From contig WHVA01000307.1 in NCBI GenBank assembly GCA_015179125.1, forward strand, positions 1 through 64,000: a DNA stretch of 64,000 nucleotides. The letters are read 5' to 3'. This stretch comes from Gautieria morchelliformis (taxonomy: Eukaryota > Basidiomycota > Agaricomycetes > Gomphales > Gomphaceae). Below are positions 18,771 to 31,577 of this stretch, in pieces. The notes below the pieces were generated by a model. The model was not told where the DNA came from. It worked only from the letters and a program-made list of their open reading frames with translations, and did not search any database. A program made the translations under genes and the position numbers. How positions within the stretch are numbered: position 1 is the first letter of the stretch; every line of letters starts with the position of its first letter.

Positions 18771-20229
18771 AGCAAGCAGAGGCTGTTACTTATCATTTAC
18801 TTTTCGCAAACTCAGGGACATGTATCAATATCTATTTTGTGACATATACAGACATAAATAAAATAGTAAAGGAAGCCATATTTAAGCAGCTGCTGTCATT
18901 AGTTTTAACAAAGTCAGGATTATCTCAAAACAAATGTCCAGTACGTTTAAGCTGAAGTTGTTATTAATTTTAGCAAAGTCAAGATTATGTATTTTTTGAA
19001 AAATGTCAAAAAAATGCACTGTACATTTAAGCTCCAACTGTTGTCAATTTTCATAAAGTCAGGATAATTTATTGACATCTATCTGCGAAAAAATGTCAAC
19101 AAAGTACAGTACATTGAAGCAGAAGTTGTTATTAATGCCCAGCCAAAGCCAGAGAAGCCCAGAGACTGACAGAGAAACCCAGAGCCCAGCCAAAGCCATA
19201 GTAAGCCAGCCACCAGTATAGCCAGAGAAGGAGTGCCTGGCAGCTTTACAGTAAATAAAACAACAAAACAAACCACATTTAAAAGCAGAACATATTGCCA
19301 TTAATTTTAGAAGAAACTTATTGATGCCTATTTTCGAAAAAAACCTGAAAAATATATATATCAAAATACATTTTTTTCAGCAGTCTTGGGATTTTATTTA
19401 AATCTATTTTCGAAAAAAATAACAAAAATATAAAGCAAATGTGAATACAATATGATAAAAAAAAAGGAACCAATAAAATTACAAACACAAATAAAATAAA
19501 ATACATTGGAATGCATTAAAAAAGAGATATTACTTACCAATAGATAGTCAGCCAACCAAAGCCATAGACAGCCAGACAGCTAAAAGAGGAGACAGCAGAC
19601 AGAGCAGACAGCAGACAGCACCCAGAGCAGACAGAGCACAGAGCAGACAGCGGACAGAGCACAGAGCAGACAGCACAGAGCACAGAGCAGACAGAGCACA
19701 TAGCAGACAGCAGACAGAGGAATCGCCGGTTGGACAGGTTCCTGGCGTTATGTCCTTACCGTTCGGCCTTTATACCGTGCGCGCGTGTCGTGCACGGACC
19801 ACACTCGTGTATGCGCGCTCTAGTCACGAACGGGTCACGTGACCACTGCGCAGCGTTCTCTCGCGGCTGCGCCGCTCGCCGCTGACCTAATTTGGAACGC
19901 AAACGGTCACGTGACCATGCTGCGCAGCGTTCTTGGCTCGCGGCTGCGCCGCTCGCGCGCTCCGCTGACAAACTAATGACCAAGCATTTGTCAGCATTGG
20001 TCAGCGCGCCCATAACCTCCCACCGTGCTACTTTCACCTATAGGAACTAGGTGGGTACCCGCGCTTCGCGCGGGGGTGTAGGTCAAACACCTCAGTAAGT
20101 CTAACACATCAGTAAGTCTAACATATCAGTAAGGTCAAGTACATTGGGGAAAATCAAAGTAATCAATTTCCATCAAGTAAAATGAAGTAAAACACATAAA
20201 CCATATCAAGAGAAGTGGATATAACAAAA

Positions 20230-23200
20230 TCAAGGAGCTCTAAGTAATACATCTTTATATACAATGTTGGTTGTGTCCAAACCCTCCTCAAGCAAGACCT
20301 TCACTCTGTTCCAATTGGTCCCTCTTGATACACCAACATACAACTGACCATGTCCAAACACTGGATATCTCAGGTCCAGCCCAACCGTACCCAAAGACTG
20401 TCCCTGAGACTTGTTGATAGTCATTGCAAATGCCAAACGCACTGGAAACTGCCTCCTTTGCAGCACAAATGGCAACTCTCCCTCTGATGGCTTAATGATG
20501 ATCCTGGGGATGAAAGCAATATTGCCTGCACATGGACCTGAGATGATCCTGACCTCCAACACTCTAATGCTTATCCTCACCAACCGCAACCTTGTCCCAT
20601 TGCATAGTCCTTGCTTCTGATCCAAATTGCGCAACAGCATCAGAGGCACTCCAGGCTTGACTTCCAAGCGAGCAGGAGGAAGACAGCCCATCTCTATGGA
20701 ATTCAGATACTCCACAGGATAACGATCTGCATCGTCGGACTCTTCAATGGAATTTGCACAGTGCAAGACCTGAGCATCACCTGGAAACTCCTAAACACCA
20801 TGGAATTGATCTCATTGACCTCAGTGTTTCTGGCACAGAGGATGGCACGCTCCAGAAAGTAATTGTCCTGGACAGGGACTTGATTGCCAATGCCAGGGTA
20901 TATTTCCTGGATCAGATCTTCAATTCCAGGGCCACAAACCATGTGAGGAGGGAGTGAGCACGTATGATCTAGTGGGAGATCCTTTCCCTGGCCCACATTC
21001 TGCAGCCATTCTGCAAACCTGGCTCTGTCAGGGTCATTTCTCACCCGCATGTTCTCTGTCAGATGGAGGACCTTGATCTTTGGCCACAGATATGACTTCT
21101 GAAGGGTAGCTCCCACGATATCCTCCTTGGAGCCTTTAGGGACAATTGGGAGAGTCTGCTGAAAGTCACCTCCAAAGGCGACTGTGATGCCACCAAAGGG
21201 ACTGTCAGGCTGGTCAAGGAAATCCCTCAGTGTCCTGTCAATGGCCTCTATGGCATGGCGATGCTGCATTGCAGCCTCATCCCAGATGAGGAGACTGGCC
21301 TGTCTCAGCATGTCAGCCTTGTCAGAGTTCTTTTTGATGGAGGAGAAAGAGCGCTCATGGACAGGAATGGGAATTCCAAGCATGCTATGAGAGGTTGTAC
21401 CCTTAGTGAGGATAAGTGCAGCCATTGCAGATGAGGCTACTGCAATCACAATGAGGCTCTCCGCTCTACAGGAGTGGATTAGAGTGTTCCATGTGAATGA
21501 TTTCCCAGCGCCACCTGAGCCAGTGACAAAAAACATTTGTCCATCAGGTTTCCCATGAGCATCTCTGGTCAGTGCCGACCGTAATATCTGATCATGCGCA
21601 GACCTTTGCCCCTCATTCAGCTTAGGAACCTCCTCATCAGCCTTTTCCCTCTCTTCAACAGCATCATAGTCCCTTGCTCAGCTATGAACCTGTTTCCAAT
21701 GAGGGCCTCCCACTCGCCTGCCACCCGAGGCATATCATCAAAGCTGCTCAAGGACATTCCACCCTGCTGGAGGATTTTATCCAAGAGAAAGAGGCCAAAA
21801 TCATAAACCTGATCGTCCTGTGGATCCTGCATACCATGTCTGATTTGGAGCTGATGTCTGAGATCATCACATATGTGCTCCCTGAAGGCATCCCATAGTC
21901 TGCCGGGGCCTGATGGATTGCAATGGCCAAGGATGGTGGCAAAGAGATGTCTGAGCTGAGCACCTGTTTTCATGCCACTGGCTTCCTGGAGACACAACCT
22001 CAACTCCTGATCATCATCCAGAAGTCCCCTTGCACGACAGGCCTCCTTGTAAGTAGCATATTGTATGCCATCCACCGACCTAAGCTCCTCAAAGGATCTA
22101 GCCCCCTTGACCACTGTGAGGAGAGTGCGCACAAAAAATCTCTCTCCTGATCTAGGGTTTGCAAAGTGAAGGCGACCGATGCTATAACTCCTTGGCGCGG
22201 TGTCCATACCTTTTCCTGTGAGTGCCAGGTAAAATGCTCAGGAAACTCCACATAGAGCAGATCACGTGCTTCAGGGTAGATATCATTGGCCTCAAAGTAA
22301 GCCATGAGCGGTGTCTTTTTCGCCTCAGCCCTTTCCAGGATGTTGTCCACATCCTGGTTGGGATCAAAGATGATTGTGTGATGGTCCTTTTCATGGACTG
22401 GCAGTGCCATGACTGCAGGCACCTGGGTGTGGATTTCCCGCTCCAGCAACCTCCAACAGGCCTCATGAGCACTGACATAGCGAGCGTCCAGGTACTGCTT
22501 AATTTCATCCTGGGTGCGACCAAACTCCATGGTGGTCCGATCATGGCCCTTGTAGAGATACTTGTGGATATACTTGATACACCTCACATTGATGGTGAGT
22601 TCAGGGTTGATGTGACACCAGAATTTGAGCAAGAGCAGGGCAGAGTATGGCACAACCCATCTGTTGTCCAGCATGTCACCTCTGACATTGTGCAGCCTTC
22701 CATCATTGCGACGACGATATTTTGGATATCCATCCTCATTCAGACTGGTTTCCTCACAGAATGGCTTTGGGAAGTTTTTCTTGCACTTGCCATTTTCCAT
22801 GCAGGGTGCGTTTGGTTTCATTTGTCCACAGGGACCATGTGTCATCAGCTCACAGACCAACCGGTAGAGGACAGGATGAGTCTCTGGATCAGGGAACTCT
22901 GCTGAAATCATTGAATCCACCTCATGTGGATGTCTGATCTTGGAATATCGTTCAAACCAGATAAGAATATGCATGTGTGGGAGTCCCCTTTTCTGGAATT
23001 CAATGGTGTGGACGCGAGCGACGGTTTCCCCAAAATCTTTTCCTTGACGATCAAGTCAATGAGGTATTTCTTTTTGAGCTGGAACACCCGCGACACCAGG
23101 TCAGGCCTGTCCTGAGGAGTTTGTCCAGGCAACAATGCATCCAATACCTCCTGCCAGTTGGGATTGGCAGTCATGGTAATAAAGAGATCTGCCACACCAT

Positions 23201-25395
23201 GCTTCCTTGAAATGGCCAGAGAGTTCTGCAGGTTTTCTGCATGTCCCGTGTCCCCCCCTGAAATGTGGCAGGCAGAATGGATCTTTGCCCAAGTTGTTTG
23301 GATCTCTGTCATTGTCATTGCGATGAAAGGCATCCATCATCTGGTTATACATCTCAGCACGGAGAGTGTGTTGATTTGTCCTGATCCACCACAGCCTGCT
23401 TTGCTCTGCAGCGGCCCAAGAGTCTACAATGTACTGCTGGAATAATTTGCCAGCGGCAGGAGTGTTGTAGGTTCTTCTGTTCTCTGGAAGAGACGATAGG
23501 AATGGAACTGAATTTGGGTGACAGCCCACTTCGCTCACGCCCATCTGGTAATTGGCGATAGCGAATACCAGGTTGCCACCCCAACTCTCCCCTGGGAAAG
23601 AGCAAGACATAGTGAAGAGAGGCATAGTTTGGATTCATATCGGATACCCTTTTAAAACGTCCACCTTTGAGCTGGACAATAATATCCCTAGGTTCAGGGA
23701 TGATGCCATCTCCAGGAAGAACCACCGCAATCTCATCCGCAGTAGGGATATTATACCTCCTAGGATCCCTGTGTTCCCTGTACGTGAGCCTAGCCCAGAT
23801 CTCACCATTCTGTCCCTGAGCTCTGAGCCTCTCAGCCGCTTGTCTATATATGGGAACATGAGGATTGCATAAGAGGAGCATTTCCTGCAAGTCTCCCATG
23901 ATAGTTGGAGACAGACCTGGGTTACGCGTGTTCCTCTGTGCCAAAGCCACTGCTGGATCATATATATAAAGTTGGGCATACTGTATCCGCCTCCCAGGGT
24001 TAGGGATGAGAGAGCCATGAATATGATACAGTTCGCCCTGCAGCTTGAGGACATATGGACCACGACCCTCCCGAAGCAAATCTAGATCAAACTCGGCACC
24101 CAAGGAAGTGAATGCAAATGCAGCATTGTACTGCCTGATGTTCTGGCGAAACTGTTTGGCCTCAGGGTCCTGGCCCTCTAAGAGCCGTCTCAATGGCTGA
24201 GGGAGCACTGGCAGCTCTGGAAGCTGCACCTTTCCTTCCATACAGCAATCACCAAATCTGGGCCGCCGATTTGAGGATCTCTGCAGGCGTTCTGCCATCC
24301 AGTGTAATGCTCCACAGTCAGGGCAGGGAATAACCATGGGACCCAGATCATGACGCTGCACATCTGCCTCGATTATTCTAGAGCGACCAAGTGGAACAGG
24401 AGGAGGAGGTCGCTGAGGACGCTGCCGAGGTACAGGGAGTGGCTGAGGAGGCCGAGGAGGTGCAGGAGTGGCTGAAGAGGCTGTGGAGGTGCAGGGAGTG
24501 GCTGAGGAGGCTGAGGAGGAGCAGGGAGTGGCTGAGGAGGCTGAGGAGGAGCAGGGAGTGGCTGAGGAGGCTGAGGAGGTGCAGGCAGTCGCTGAAGAGG
24601 CCGCAGAAGTGCAGGGAGTAGCCGAGGCATTGGTCTTACTGCATTAGCCTGAGCCCGCAATGCTGCGACCGCTGCAGAACCTACTACAGGAGGTCTAGGA
24701 GCTGGTTGTAAAGGTGCCTGCCTGGGTCTTCCCAAGGGCTGTGCTGGGATAGGCTGTATACCAGCAGCGTGAGCATGCAAATCTGCCACCGCTGTAGAGC
24801 CTACTGCCAAATGTCCAATTCCAGCCGCCTGAGCACGCAACTGAGCAATTGCTGCAGAACCTGCTACAGGAGCTGGCTGTCCAGCGTCAGGCCTATTTCT
24901 TCTGAGGGGCTGTAATCGTGGGATAGCTGCTAACTGTGCACGAAGGGCTGCCACCTGCTCTCCAGGACTGGGATCAGGTGGATTTGATGGCCCCGCAAGC
25001 GTAGGAGGGTGCAATGGAGCTGGCTGTACAGGGTCTGGCCTATGTCCTCTCAGGGGCTGCCATGGTGTGATAACTGCTAACTGAGCACGAAGGGCTGCCA
25101 CCTGCTCTGTAGGACTGGGATCAGGAGCAAGTGATGGCGCCGCAGGCATTCGTGGACATGATGGCCCTGCCACAGGTTGTTGAAAAGGATCGGCTGCACT
25201 GCTTCTAGAAGGAGGGTGAGGGATGGCAAAAGGCGGTGGTGGAGGGGGTGGCTGGTTCTGAGCTCCAATATGCGCTCTCCAACACGCTCTCCGATGACTG
25301 GGTGGTGTCATTACCTCCTGCCCCTCCCTCGCACTTTGACGCACCTGCCGACGGATGCTCTCTGGGGTAGATGGATCCCTGAGAAATGCAGGCAT
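20230..25395 (-). pseudogene. RepHel pseudogene of Helitron H4
   Basis: Fragments in several frames cover the same protein as H1: proline-rich N-terminus (25395-24373), zinc-finger and Rep N-terminal part (24361-23354), Rep core (23333-22908, 22974-22000), the Rep-helicase linker (22207-21617), helicase motifs with GSGGAGKS and GGDFQQTLPIV (21536-20703) and the helicase C-terminus (20766-20230). At least six frame disruptions separate them, for example near 21540-21617 and 20700-20766. The HUH region is also disrupted near 22970. The N-terminal part has a tandem amplification of VAALRAQLAAI units beyond what H1 has. The copy cannot encode a full protein. Confidence 0.85.
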
Positions 25396-25550
25396 AAGAG
25401 TAGAGAGAGAATAAAGATATCAATATCAGACTTACATCGCAAGCAGAATAAGGCAAACTCAGGGAAAACAGGCTGTGCGGGTATCTCACACGGATTGCAA
25501 AGCCACTGATCCTAATATAAATACTGCAAACAGCAGATACAGTTACAAAA

Positions 25551-26565
25551 ACTTACCAGAAAGGGGATAATACCCAGGTAGGGTATGCAGTAGTGACAGG
25601 ACAAATGCACTTGAAAAGTGCCTACAAAATGCCAAAAAAGCAAAGTTATAGCAAATAACAACATAATAAGCATCAAGAAAAGGCAGATACAATACCATAA
25701 CACTCACCAGAAACAGCCAGGTAGCAGGTGCAGCAGTGACAGGACAAATGTCACTTGAAAAGTGCCTAAAAAAAGCCAAAAAAGCGAAATTATGGCAAAT
25801 AAGAAGATAATAAGCATCAAGAAAAGGCAGGTACAATGCCATAACACTCACCAGAAACAGCCAGGTAGCAAGTGCAGCAGTGACAGAAAGAATGTCACTT
25901 GAAAAGTGCCTAAAAAAAGCCAAAAAAGCGAAATTATGGCAAATAAGAAGATAATAAGCCTCAAGAAAAGGCAGGTACAATATCATAGCACTCACCAGAA
26001 ACAGCCAGATAGCAGGTGCAGCAGTGACAGGACAAATATCACTTGAGCAGTGCCTAAAAAAAGCCAAAAAAGCGAAATTATAGCAAAAAAGAACATAATA
26101 AGCATCAAGAAAAGGCAGGTACAATAGCATAGCACTCACCAGAAACAGCCAGATAGCAGGTGCAGCAGTGACAGGACAAATATCACTTGAGCAGTGCCTA
26201 AGAAAAGCCAAAAAAGCGAAATTATAGCAAAAAAGAACATAATAAGCATCAAGAAAAGGCAGGTACAATAGCATAGCACTCACAAGAAACAGCCAGATAG
26301 CAGGTGCAGCAGTGACAGGACAAATATCACTTGAGCAGTGCCTAAAAAAAGCCAAAAAAGCGAAATTATAGCAAAAAAGAACATAATAAGCATCAAGAAA
26401 AGGCAGATACAATACCATAACACTCACCAGAAACAGCCAGGTAGCAGGTGCAGCAGTGACAGGACAAATGTCACTTGAAAAGTCCCTAAAAAAGGCCAAA
26501 AAAGCGAAATTATAAATAACAAACATAAAAAAAGGCAGTTTCAGTAGCATCAAACTCACCAGAAA
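25551..26565 (-). repeat. 144-bp tandem repeats, each an intron-exon-like cassette, in the leader of H4
   Basis: The word CACTCACCAG recurs at 25701, 25845, 25989, 26133, 26277 and 26421, an exact 144-bp period, with diverged copies at each end. Read on the minus strand, each unit holds CTG|GTGAGT (donor), a TTATTATGTT or TGCTATAAT branch-like string, a pyrimidine-rich tract ending TTTTTTTAG (acceptor) and then a 58-bp segment up to the next donor. Because 144 is a multiple of three, one frame stays open for 338 codons, but the splice signals argue this is a repeated leader exon. Confidence 0.8.
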
Positions 26566-27229
26566 GAACCTAGATAGGAAGTTAATAGAAGAGATGCAGG
26601 TGGTGGGAGGGATGGGATGGGATGGGATGATGGTAGAAGGAGGGCAGAGGGGACCGGCTGCGCAGCGTCTGCCAGGTCACCCAGCGCTGTACCGGCAAGG
26701 TCTGCGCTGGGCCTGGGCCTAGGGCTCGCGGCTGCGCCGCTCGCTCCGCTGACCTAAATATTACGTAACATTATTTGTAATATTATTAGTCAGCCTCGAC
26801 GCCCACAACCCACTGAGCGCGTTTAACTCTTAGACTAGGTGGATACCCGCGCTTCGCGCGGGGGTGCAAGTCAAACACCTCGGTAAGGTCAAACACACCA
26901 GCAAGGTCAAACACCTTGGGTAAATCAAACTTGGGATAAGTCAAACACATTCAGATAAGTAAAATGCATCTTATTGATTGACAGTAGCTCTAAGTAACAC
27001 ATCAAGGTAGGTAATGTTATGACCATGCTGCTTGACCAACTCTGGTACCTCCATGCCTCCTCTGGCTCTATTCCGCAATGTCCACACTTTGACCTTTTGA
27101 TCCCCTTGTTCTTTACTATTCACATACTTCCCCCTGTGACTCTATTCACCGGCCTTCCCTACTTGACCCTTAGCATAGCAAGTCCGGAGCATCAGGAGAT
27201 CCATTTGTTCCACAATCAATGTTACGACT

Positions 27230-27943
27230 GTTCCGCTCAACCATCTCCGCCATATCCGCATAACCTCCGCACCACCTCCGCACCGCCTCCGCACCACCTC
27301 CGACTCTATTCCATAACATCCGCACCATCTGCAACCCTCTACCTCAACCCTTGTGATTTCAGTACCCCTGGCCACCTCCAGATACCGGCCCCCGTACTCA
27401 ACCCTGAACACAGCAAGATACCATTTCCGTAATTCCATTTCTTCCGAGGCCTATTGTACTTACTCGCCTTGTTCTTTGCCATTGTACTTACCCTACCCTG
27501 CACCCCCCTTGTCATCCCATTGTTCCGCATTAGTTACTTGCCCCGTATATCTATCCGATTCCTGCACTCTCCAGAATTTGCTTAGTACCATACCATTACC
27601 TGTTGCTTCAGCTCTTTGTATAAAACCCCCTCATGTATATCTCCGTTCCTGCAATCAGATAATCAACTTCGATACGTGATTCCCTTCGCACTGTTCTTAG
27701 CACAGCGAGTTTTGCTAGTCTTGTCTCCTTCCGCTCTCGACCCTCTGTCCTCCACCTCTTCCGACCTTTGTTCTCCGACCCTCGAACCTTGACTCTCAGT
27801 ACTCTGTTCCCGACTTCTGCCTTCTCCGATATCCGCAAGTCAATCCCGAAATACTTAGGATGGTAGTTCATCAGGGGCACAACACATAAGTTGAAGCCGT
27901 TGTCCTTTCCAGTTCCGACCTCTGTGAATTCCAATACGTAACA
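27230..27943 (+). repeat. solo LTR nested in c3
   Basis: Same family, same position and same ATCAA duplication (27225-27229, 27944-27948) as the solo LTR in c2; 714 bp because the internal CACCTCTGC repeat is shorter. The identical insertion point means it was inherited through Helitron transposition, not inserted twice. Confidence 0.88.
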
Positions 27944-28304
27944 ATCAATTAGACACACATTCCCCTTGTTCTTTTGCCTATTGATTGTTCTTAGTTCCAC
28001 CCGGCACCCCCTTGTAGTTCCTCTTGTTCCGTATTAGTTACTTACTCCATTTATCCTAGTTACTTTTGCTTGCACTGGAATTGCTTACCTCTACCTTCTG
28101 ACATGTTGTCTCAGCTCTTTGTATAAAACCCAGTCATGTGTGCCTCTATTCTGCAATCAGATAATTGACTTTGATATGTGACTCCCTTTGCACTGTTTCC
28201 TATTCTTACCATAGCAAGTACTTGCAAGGCCTTTGTCTCTCTGACCTCTGCCTTCCAACTCGATTTCTGATATCCAATTTAACTCAATTCTTGACCCCTT
28301 ACCT

Positions 28305-28440
28305 CTAGGTGGATACCCATGCTTCACACGGGGGTGTAGGTCAAACACATTGGGTAAATCAAACTTGGGATAAGTAAAACACATCTCATTGCAATTGAAA
28401 GTAGCTATAAGTAACACATCAAGATAGGTAATGTCTCTAC
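28305..28440 (-). other. inner Helitron 3' terminus of c3
   Basis: CTAG followed by CCCATGCTTCACACGGG and subterminal repeats, the same decayed hairpin as in c2. Confidence 0.65.
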
Positions 28441-29750
28441 GCATGTCTGCATGTGCCCAAGTATAGTGTGCATAGCCTTGAATATAGCATGCTTATTGTG
28501 TCCCTGGTTTGTAACATGCACACATAACATGTCCCCAAGTATAGTGTGCGTAGCATGTCCTCCATGCATAGTGTGTCTCCACATGTAGCATGTCACCAAG
28601 TACAGTGTGCATGGTGTGTCTCACATGCATAGCATGTCCCTGGTTTGTAGCATGTCCCCAAACATAGTGTGTCCATAAATTATAGCATGTGTGTTCCCCA
28701 TGCATAGCGTGTCCACATGTGTAGCATGTCCCTACATGTAGTGTGTGTAGCATCTCCCTCAAATATAGTGTGCAAAGTGTGTCCCCAATGCATAACATGT
28801 CCCCCAAGTATAGTGTGCATAGCATGTCCTTTGTTTGTAGTGTGTCCCCCAAGTATAGCATGTGTAGAATGTCCCTTGTTTGTAGTGTTTTCCCCTGTAG
28901 TGTGTCCCTTGTTCGTACCGTGTCCCCCAAGCATAGTGTGTCCCCACATATAGTGTGCACATCCCCATGCATAGTGTGCATGTGCCCATGCATAGCCTGT
29001 GTGTCCCATCCCCCAAGCATAGTGTGTCCCCACATGCAGCATGTCACCAAGTACAGTGTGTGTGGCATGTCCCACATGCATAACATATCCCTCAAGTATT
29101 TTGTGTGTAGCATGTCCCTAAATTATAGCATGTGTGTCCCCCATGCATAGCATGTCCACATGTGTAGCATCTCCCTACACATAGTGTGTGTAGCCTCTCC
29201 CTCAAGTATAGTGTGCACAGTGTGTCCCCCATGCATAACATGTCCCCCAAGGATAGCACGTATAGAATGTCCCTTGTTTTTCCCCATGCATAGTGTGCGT
29301 AGTGTGTCTCTTGTTTGTACCGTGTCCCCCAATCATAGTGTGTCTGTCCCCAAGCATAGTGTATCCCACCATATAGTGTGCACATCCCCATACATAGTGT
29401 GTGTGTGCCCGTGCATAGCATGCTTGTCCCCATGCATAACATGTGTGTCTCTACGCATAACATGCATGTCCCCAAGCATAGCATGCATGTCCCCATGCAC
29501 AACACGCATGTCTCCACGCCTAACGTGCATGTCTCCACACCTAACATGCATGTCTCCACGCATAACATGCATGTCTTCACGCCTAACATACATGTCTCCA
29601 TGCATAACATATGTGTCTCCATGCATAGCGTGCGTGTCCCCATGCATAGCGTGCGTGTCCCCATGCATAGCGTGCGTGTCCCCATGCATAGTGTGTGTAG
29701 CATGTCCCAATGGCATGTGTAGCATATCCCAAGGGCCTCAAAGTGAAGCA
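28440..29750. repeat. CATGCATAG/TGTCCCC minisatellite in c3
   Basis: About 1.3 kb of the same degenerate minisatellite as in c1 and c2; unit-number differences from c2 near 29350 and 29620-29690. Confidence 0.85.
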
Positions 29751-30804
29751 AGCAGAGGCTGTTACTTATCATTTACTTTTCGCAAACTCAGGGACATGTA
29801 TCAATATCTATTTTGTGACATATACAGACATAAATAAAATAGTAAAGGAAGCCATATTTAAGCAGCTGCTGTCATTAGTTTTAACAAAGTCAGGATTATC
29901 TCAAAACAAATGTCCAGTACGTTTAAGCTGAAGTTGTTATTAATTTTAGCAAAGTCAAGATTATGTATTTTTTGAAAAATGTCAAAAAAATGCACTGTAC
30001 ATTTAAGCTCCAACTGTTGTCAATTTTCATAAAGTCAGGATAATTTATTGACATCTATCTGCAAAAAAATGTCAACAAAGTACAGTACATTGAAGCAGAA
30101 GTTGTTATTAATGCCCAGCCAAAGCCAGAGAAGCCCAGAGACTGACAGAGAAACCCAGAGCCCAGCCAAAGCCATAGTAAGCCAGCCACCAGTATAGCCA
30201 GAGAAGGAGTGCCTGGCAGCTTTACAGTAAATAAAACAACAAAACAAACCACATTTAAAAGCAGAACATATTGCCATTAATTTTAGAAGAAACTTATTGA
30301 TGCCTATTTTCGAAAAAAACCTGAAAAATATATATATCAAAATACATTTTTTTCAGCAGTCTTGGGATTTTATTTAAATCTATTTTCGAAAAAAATAACA
30401 AAAATATAAAGCAAATGTGAATACAATATGATAAAAAAAAAGGAACCAATAAAATTACAAACACAAATAAAATAAAATACATTGGAATGCATTAAAAAAG
30501 AGATATTACTTACCAATAGATAGTCAGCCAACCAAAGCCATAGACAGCCAGCCAGCTAAAAGAGGAGACAGCAGACAGAGCAGACAGCAGACAGCACCCA
30601 GAGCAGACAGAGCACAGAGCAGACAGCGGACAGAGCACAGAGCAGACAGCACAGAGCACAGAGCAGACAGAGCACATAGCAGACAGCAGACAGAGGAATC
30701 GCCGGTTGGGCAGGTTCCTGGCGTTATGTCCTTACCGTTCGGCCTTTATACCGTGCGCGCGTGTCGTGCACGGACCACACTCGCGTATGCGCGCTCTAGT
30801 CGCG

Positions 30805-31000
30805 AACGGGTCACGTGACCACTGCGCAGCGTTCTCTCGCGGCTGCGCCGCTCGCCGCTGACCTAATTTGGAACGCAAACGGTCACGTGACCATGCTGCG
30901 CAGCGTTCTTGGCTCGCGGCTGCGCCGCTCGCGCGCTCCGCTGACAAACTAATGACCAAGCATTGGTCAGCATTGGTCAGCGCGCCCACAACCTCCCACC
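30805..31000. promoter_or_regulatory. palindromic GGTCACGTGACC sites and GC-rich 5' block of c3
   Basis: Perfect 12-bp palindromes GGTCACGTGACC lie at 30809-30820 and 30881-30892, next to two copies of GCGGCTGCGCCGC. c2 has the same pair at 19833-19844 and 19905-19916, and c1 has one at 15563-15574. CACGTG is a common bHLH-type core, so these could be transcription-factor sites or part of a 5' end recognised by the Rep protein; which is not known. Confidence 0.4.
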
Positions 31001-31037
31001 TAGGCGCTTTCATACCGTGCTGCTTTCACCTATAGGA

Positions 31038-31577
31038 ATAGAACACGGCTGGCCGATAACACGACCAGCGCGGAGGGCCACCAACGGCGTGGACGGCGCG
31101 ATGCAAGCGCCGGGCTCAATGGAATGACGAATGTGGTTCTGTATTGCCATCGAATTACTGGGGCAGCCGGGCTGGTCAGCTGCTGAGCCAGGTTGTTCCG
31201 ACATCCACTCACCTGAGACTGGGCTGAGCGCTGAACGTTGAACAGATATTCCGCAAATCTAACAGACGCCAACTAACTGCACATGCAACCGTAAGCCCGA
31301 CTCACTATTTATTGAGTGTATTTGTTATATATATTAGCCTAATATGTTCAATTCAGTTTGCTATTATATATGAGATAACAAATACTCTTTTGGAATCCGC
31401 CGTTCCCGTATCCCAATACACTTCTCTCAGGCACTTCCCACCGCCACATTCAAATACATCCCGGGTTCCAGCACCTCATCATGATATCCATGTATAAATT
31501 GCCAACCCATTGCCTTGCTTTTCCTCGGTTGCGGACTCCCTCCCAGCACCAAACGCTACGCACCAGCAACCTACACG
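31038..31577 (+). other. intergenic DNA upstream of the aspartic protease gene
   Basis: No gene is seen. It holds AT-rich DNA (31300-31400) and a pyrimidine-rich stretch before the start codon, as expected for a fungal promoter. A TATAAAT string is at about 31492, roughly 85 bp upstream of the ATG. Confidence 0.4.

Larger units (their letters stand above)
15794..20046 (-). mobile_element. composite non-autonomous Helitron c2
   Basis: Same architecture as c1: CTAG-hairpin at 15794, LTR-derived segment from 15993, inner 3' terminus at 17377-17380 (CTAG with a decayed hairpin), minisatellite 17515-18770, leader-like repeats, and 5' end TTCCTATAGG at 20046. It differs from c1 by an inserted solo LTR at 16198-17015 and a longer minisatellite. 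It is nearly identical to c3 over long stretches, so the two are recent copies of one progenitor. Confidence 0.78.
20047..26834 (-). mobile_element. Helitron H4, decayed autonomous copy
   Basis: The 3' terminus is CTAG plus the perfect hairpin at 20047; the 5' end is TCTAAGAG at 26834, joined directly to the CTAG of c3. It is close to H1 across the RepHel gene, but the coding region is broken into several frames. The leader differs: H4 has a 144-bp tandem repeat array (about 25550-26560) where H1 has other sequence. Confidence 0.85.
26835..31037 (-). mobile_element. composite non-autonomous Helitron c3
   Basis: CTAG-hairpin at 26835; LTR-derived segment from 27015 with a nested solo LTR (27230-27943); inner terminus at 28305; minisatellite 28440-29750; leader-like repeats 29755-30480; AGCAGACAGC tract about 30560-30700; GC-rich 5' block; 5' end TATTCCTATAGG at about 31037. 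This is the outer 5' edge of the whole array. Flanking plus-strand sequence is ATAGAACACGG. Confidence 0.78.

Noticed and set aside
25543-26559. 338-codon ORF that looks like a multi-span membrane protein
   Set aside because: It is the open frame of a 144-bp repeat (divisible by three); splice-like signals in each unit explain it better.
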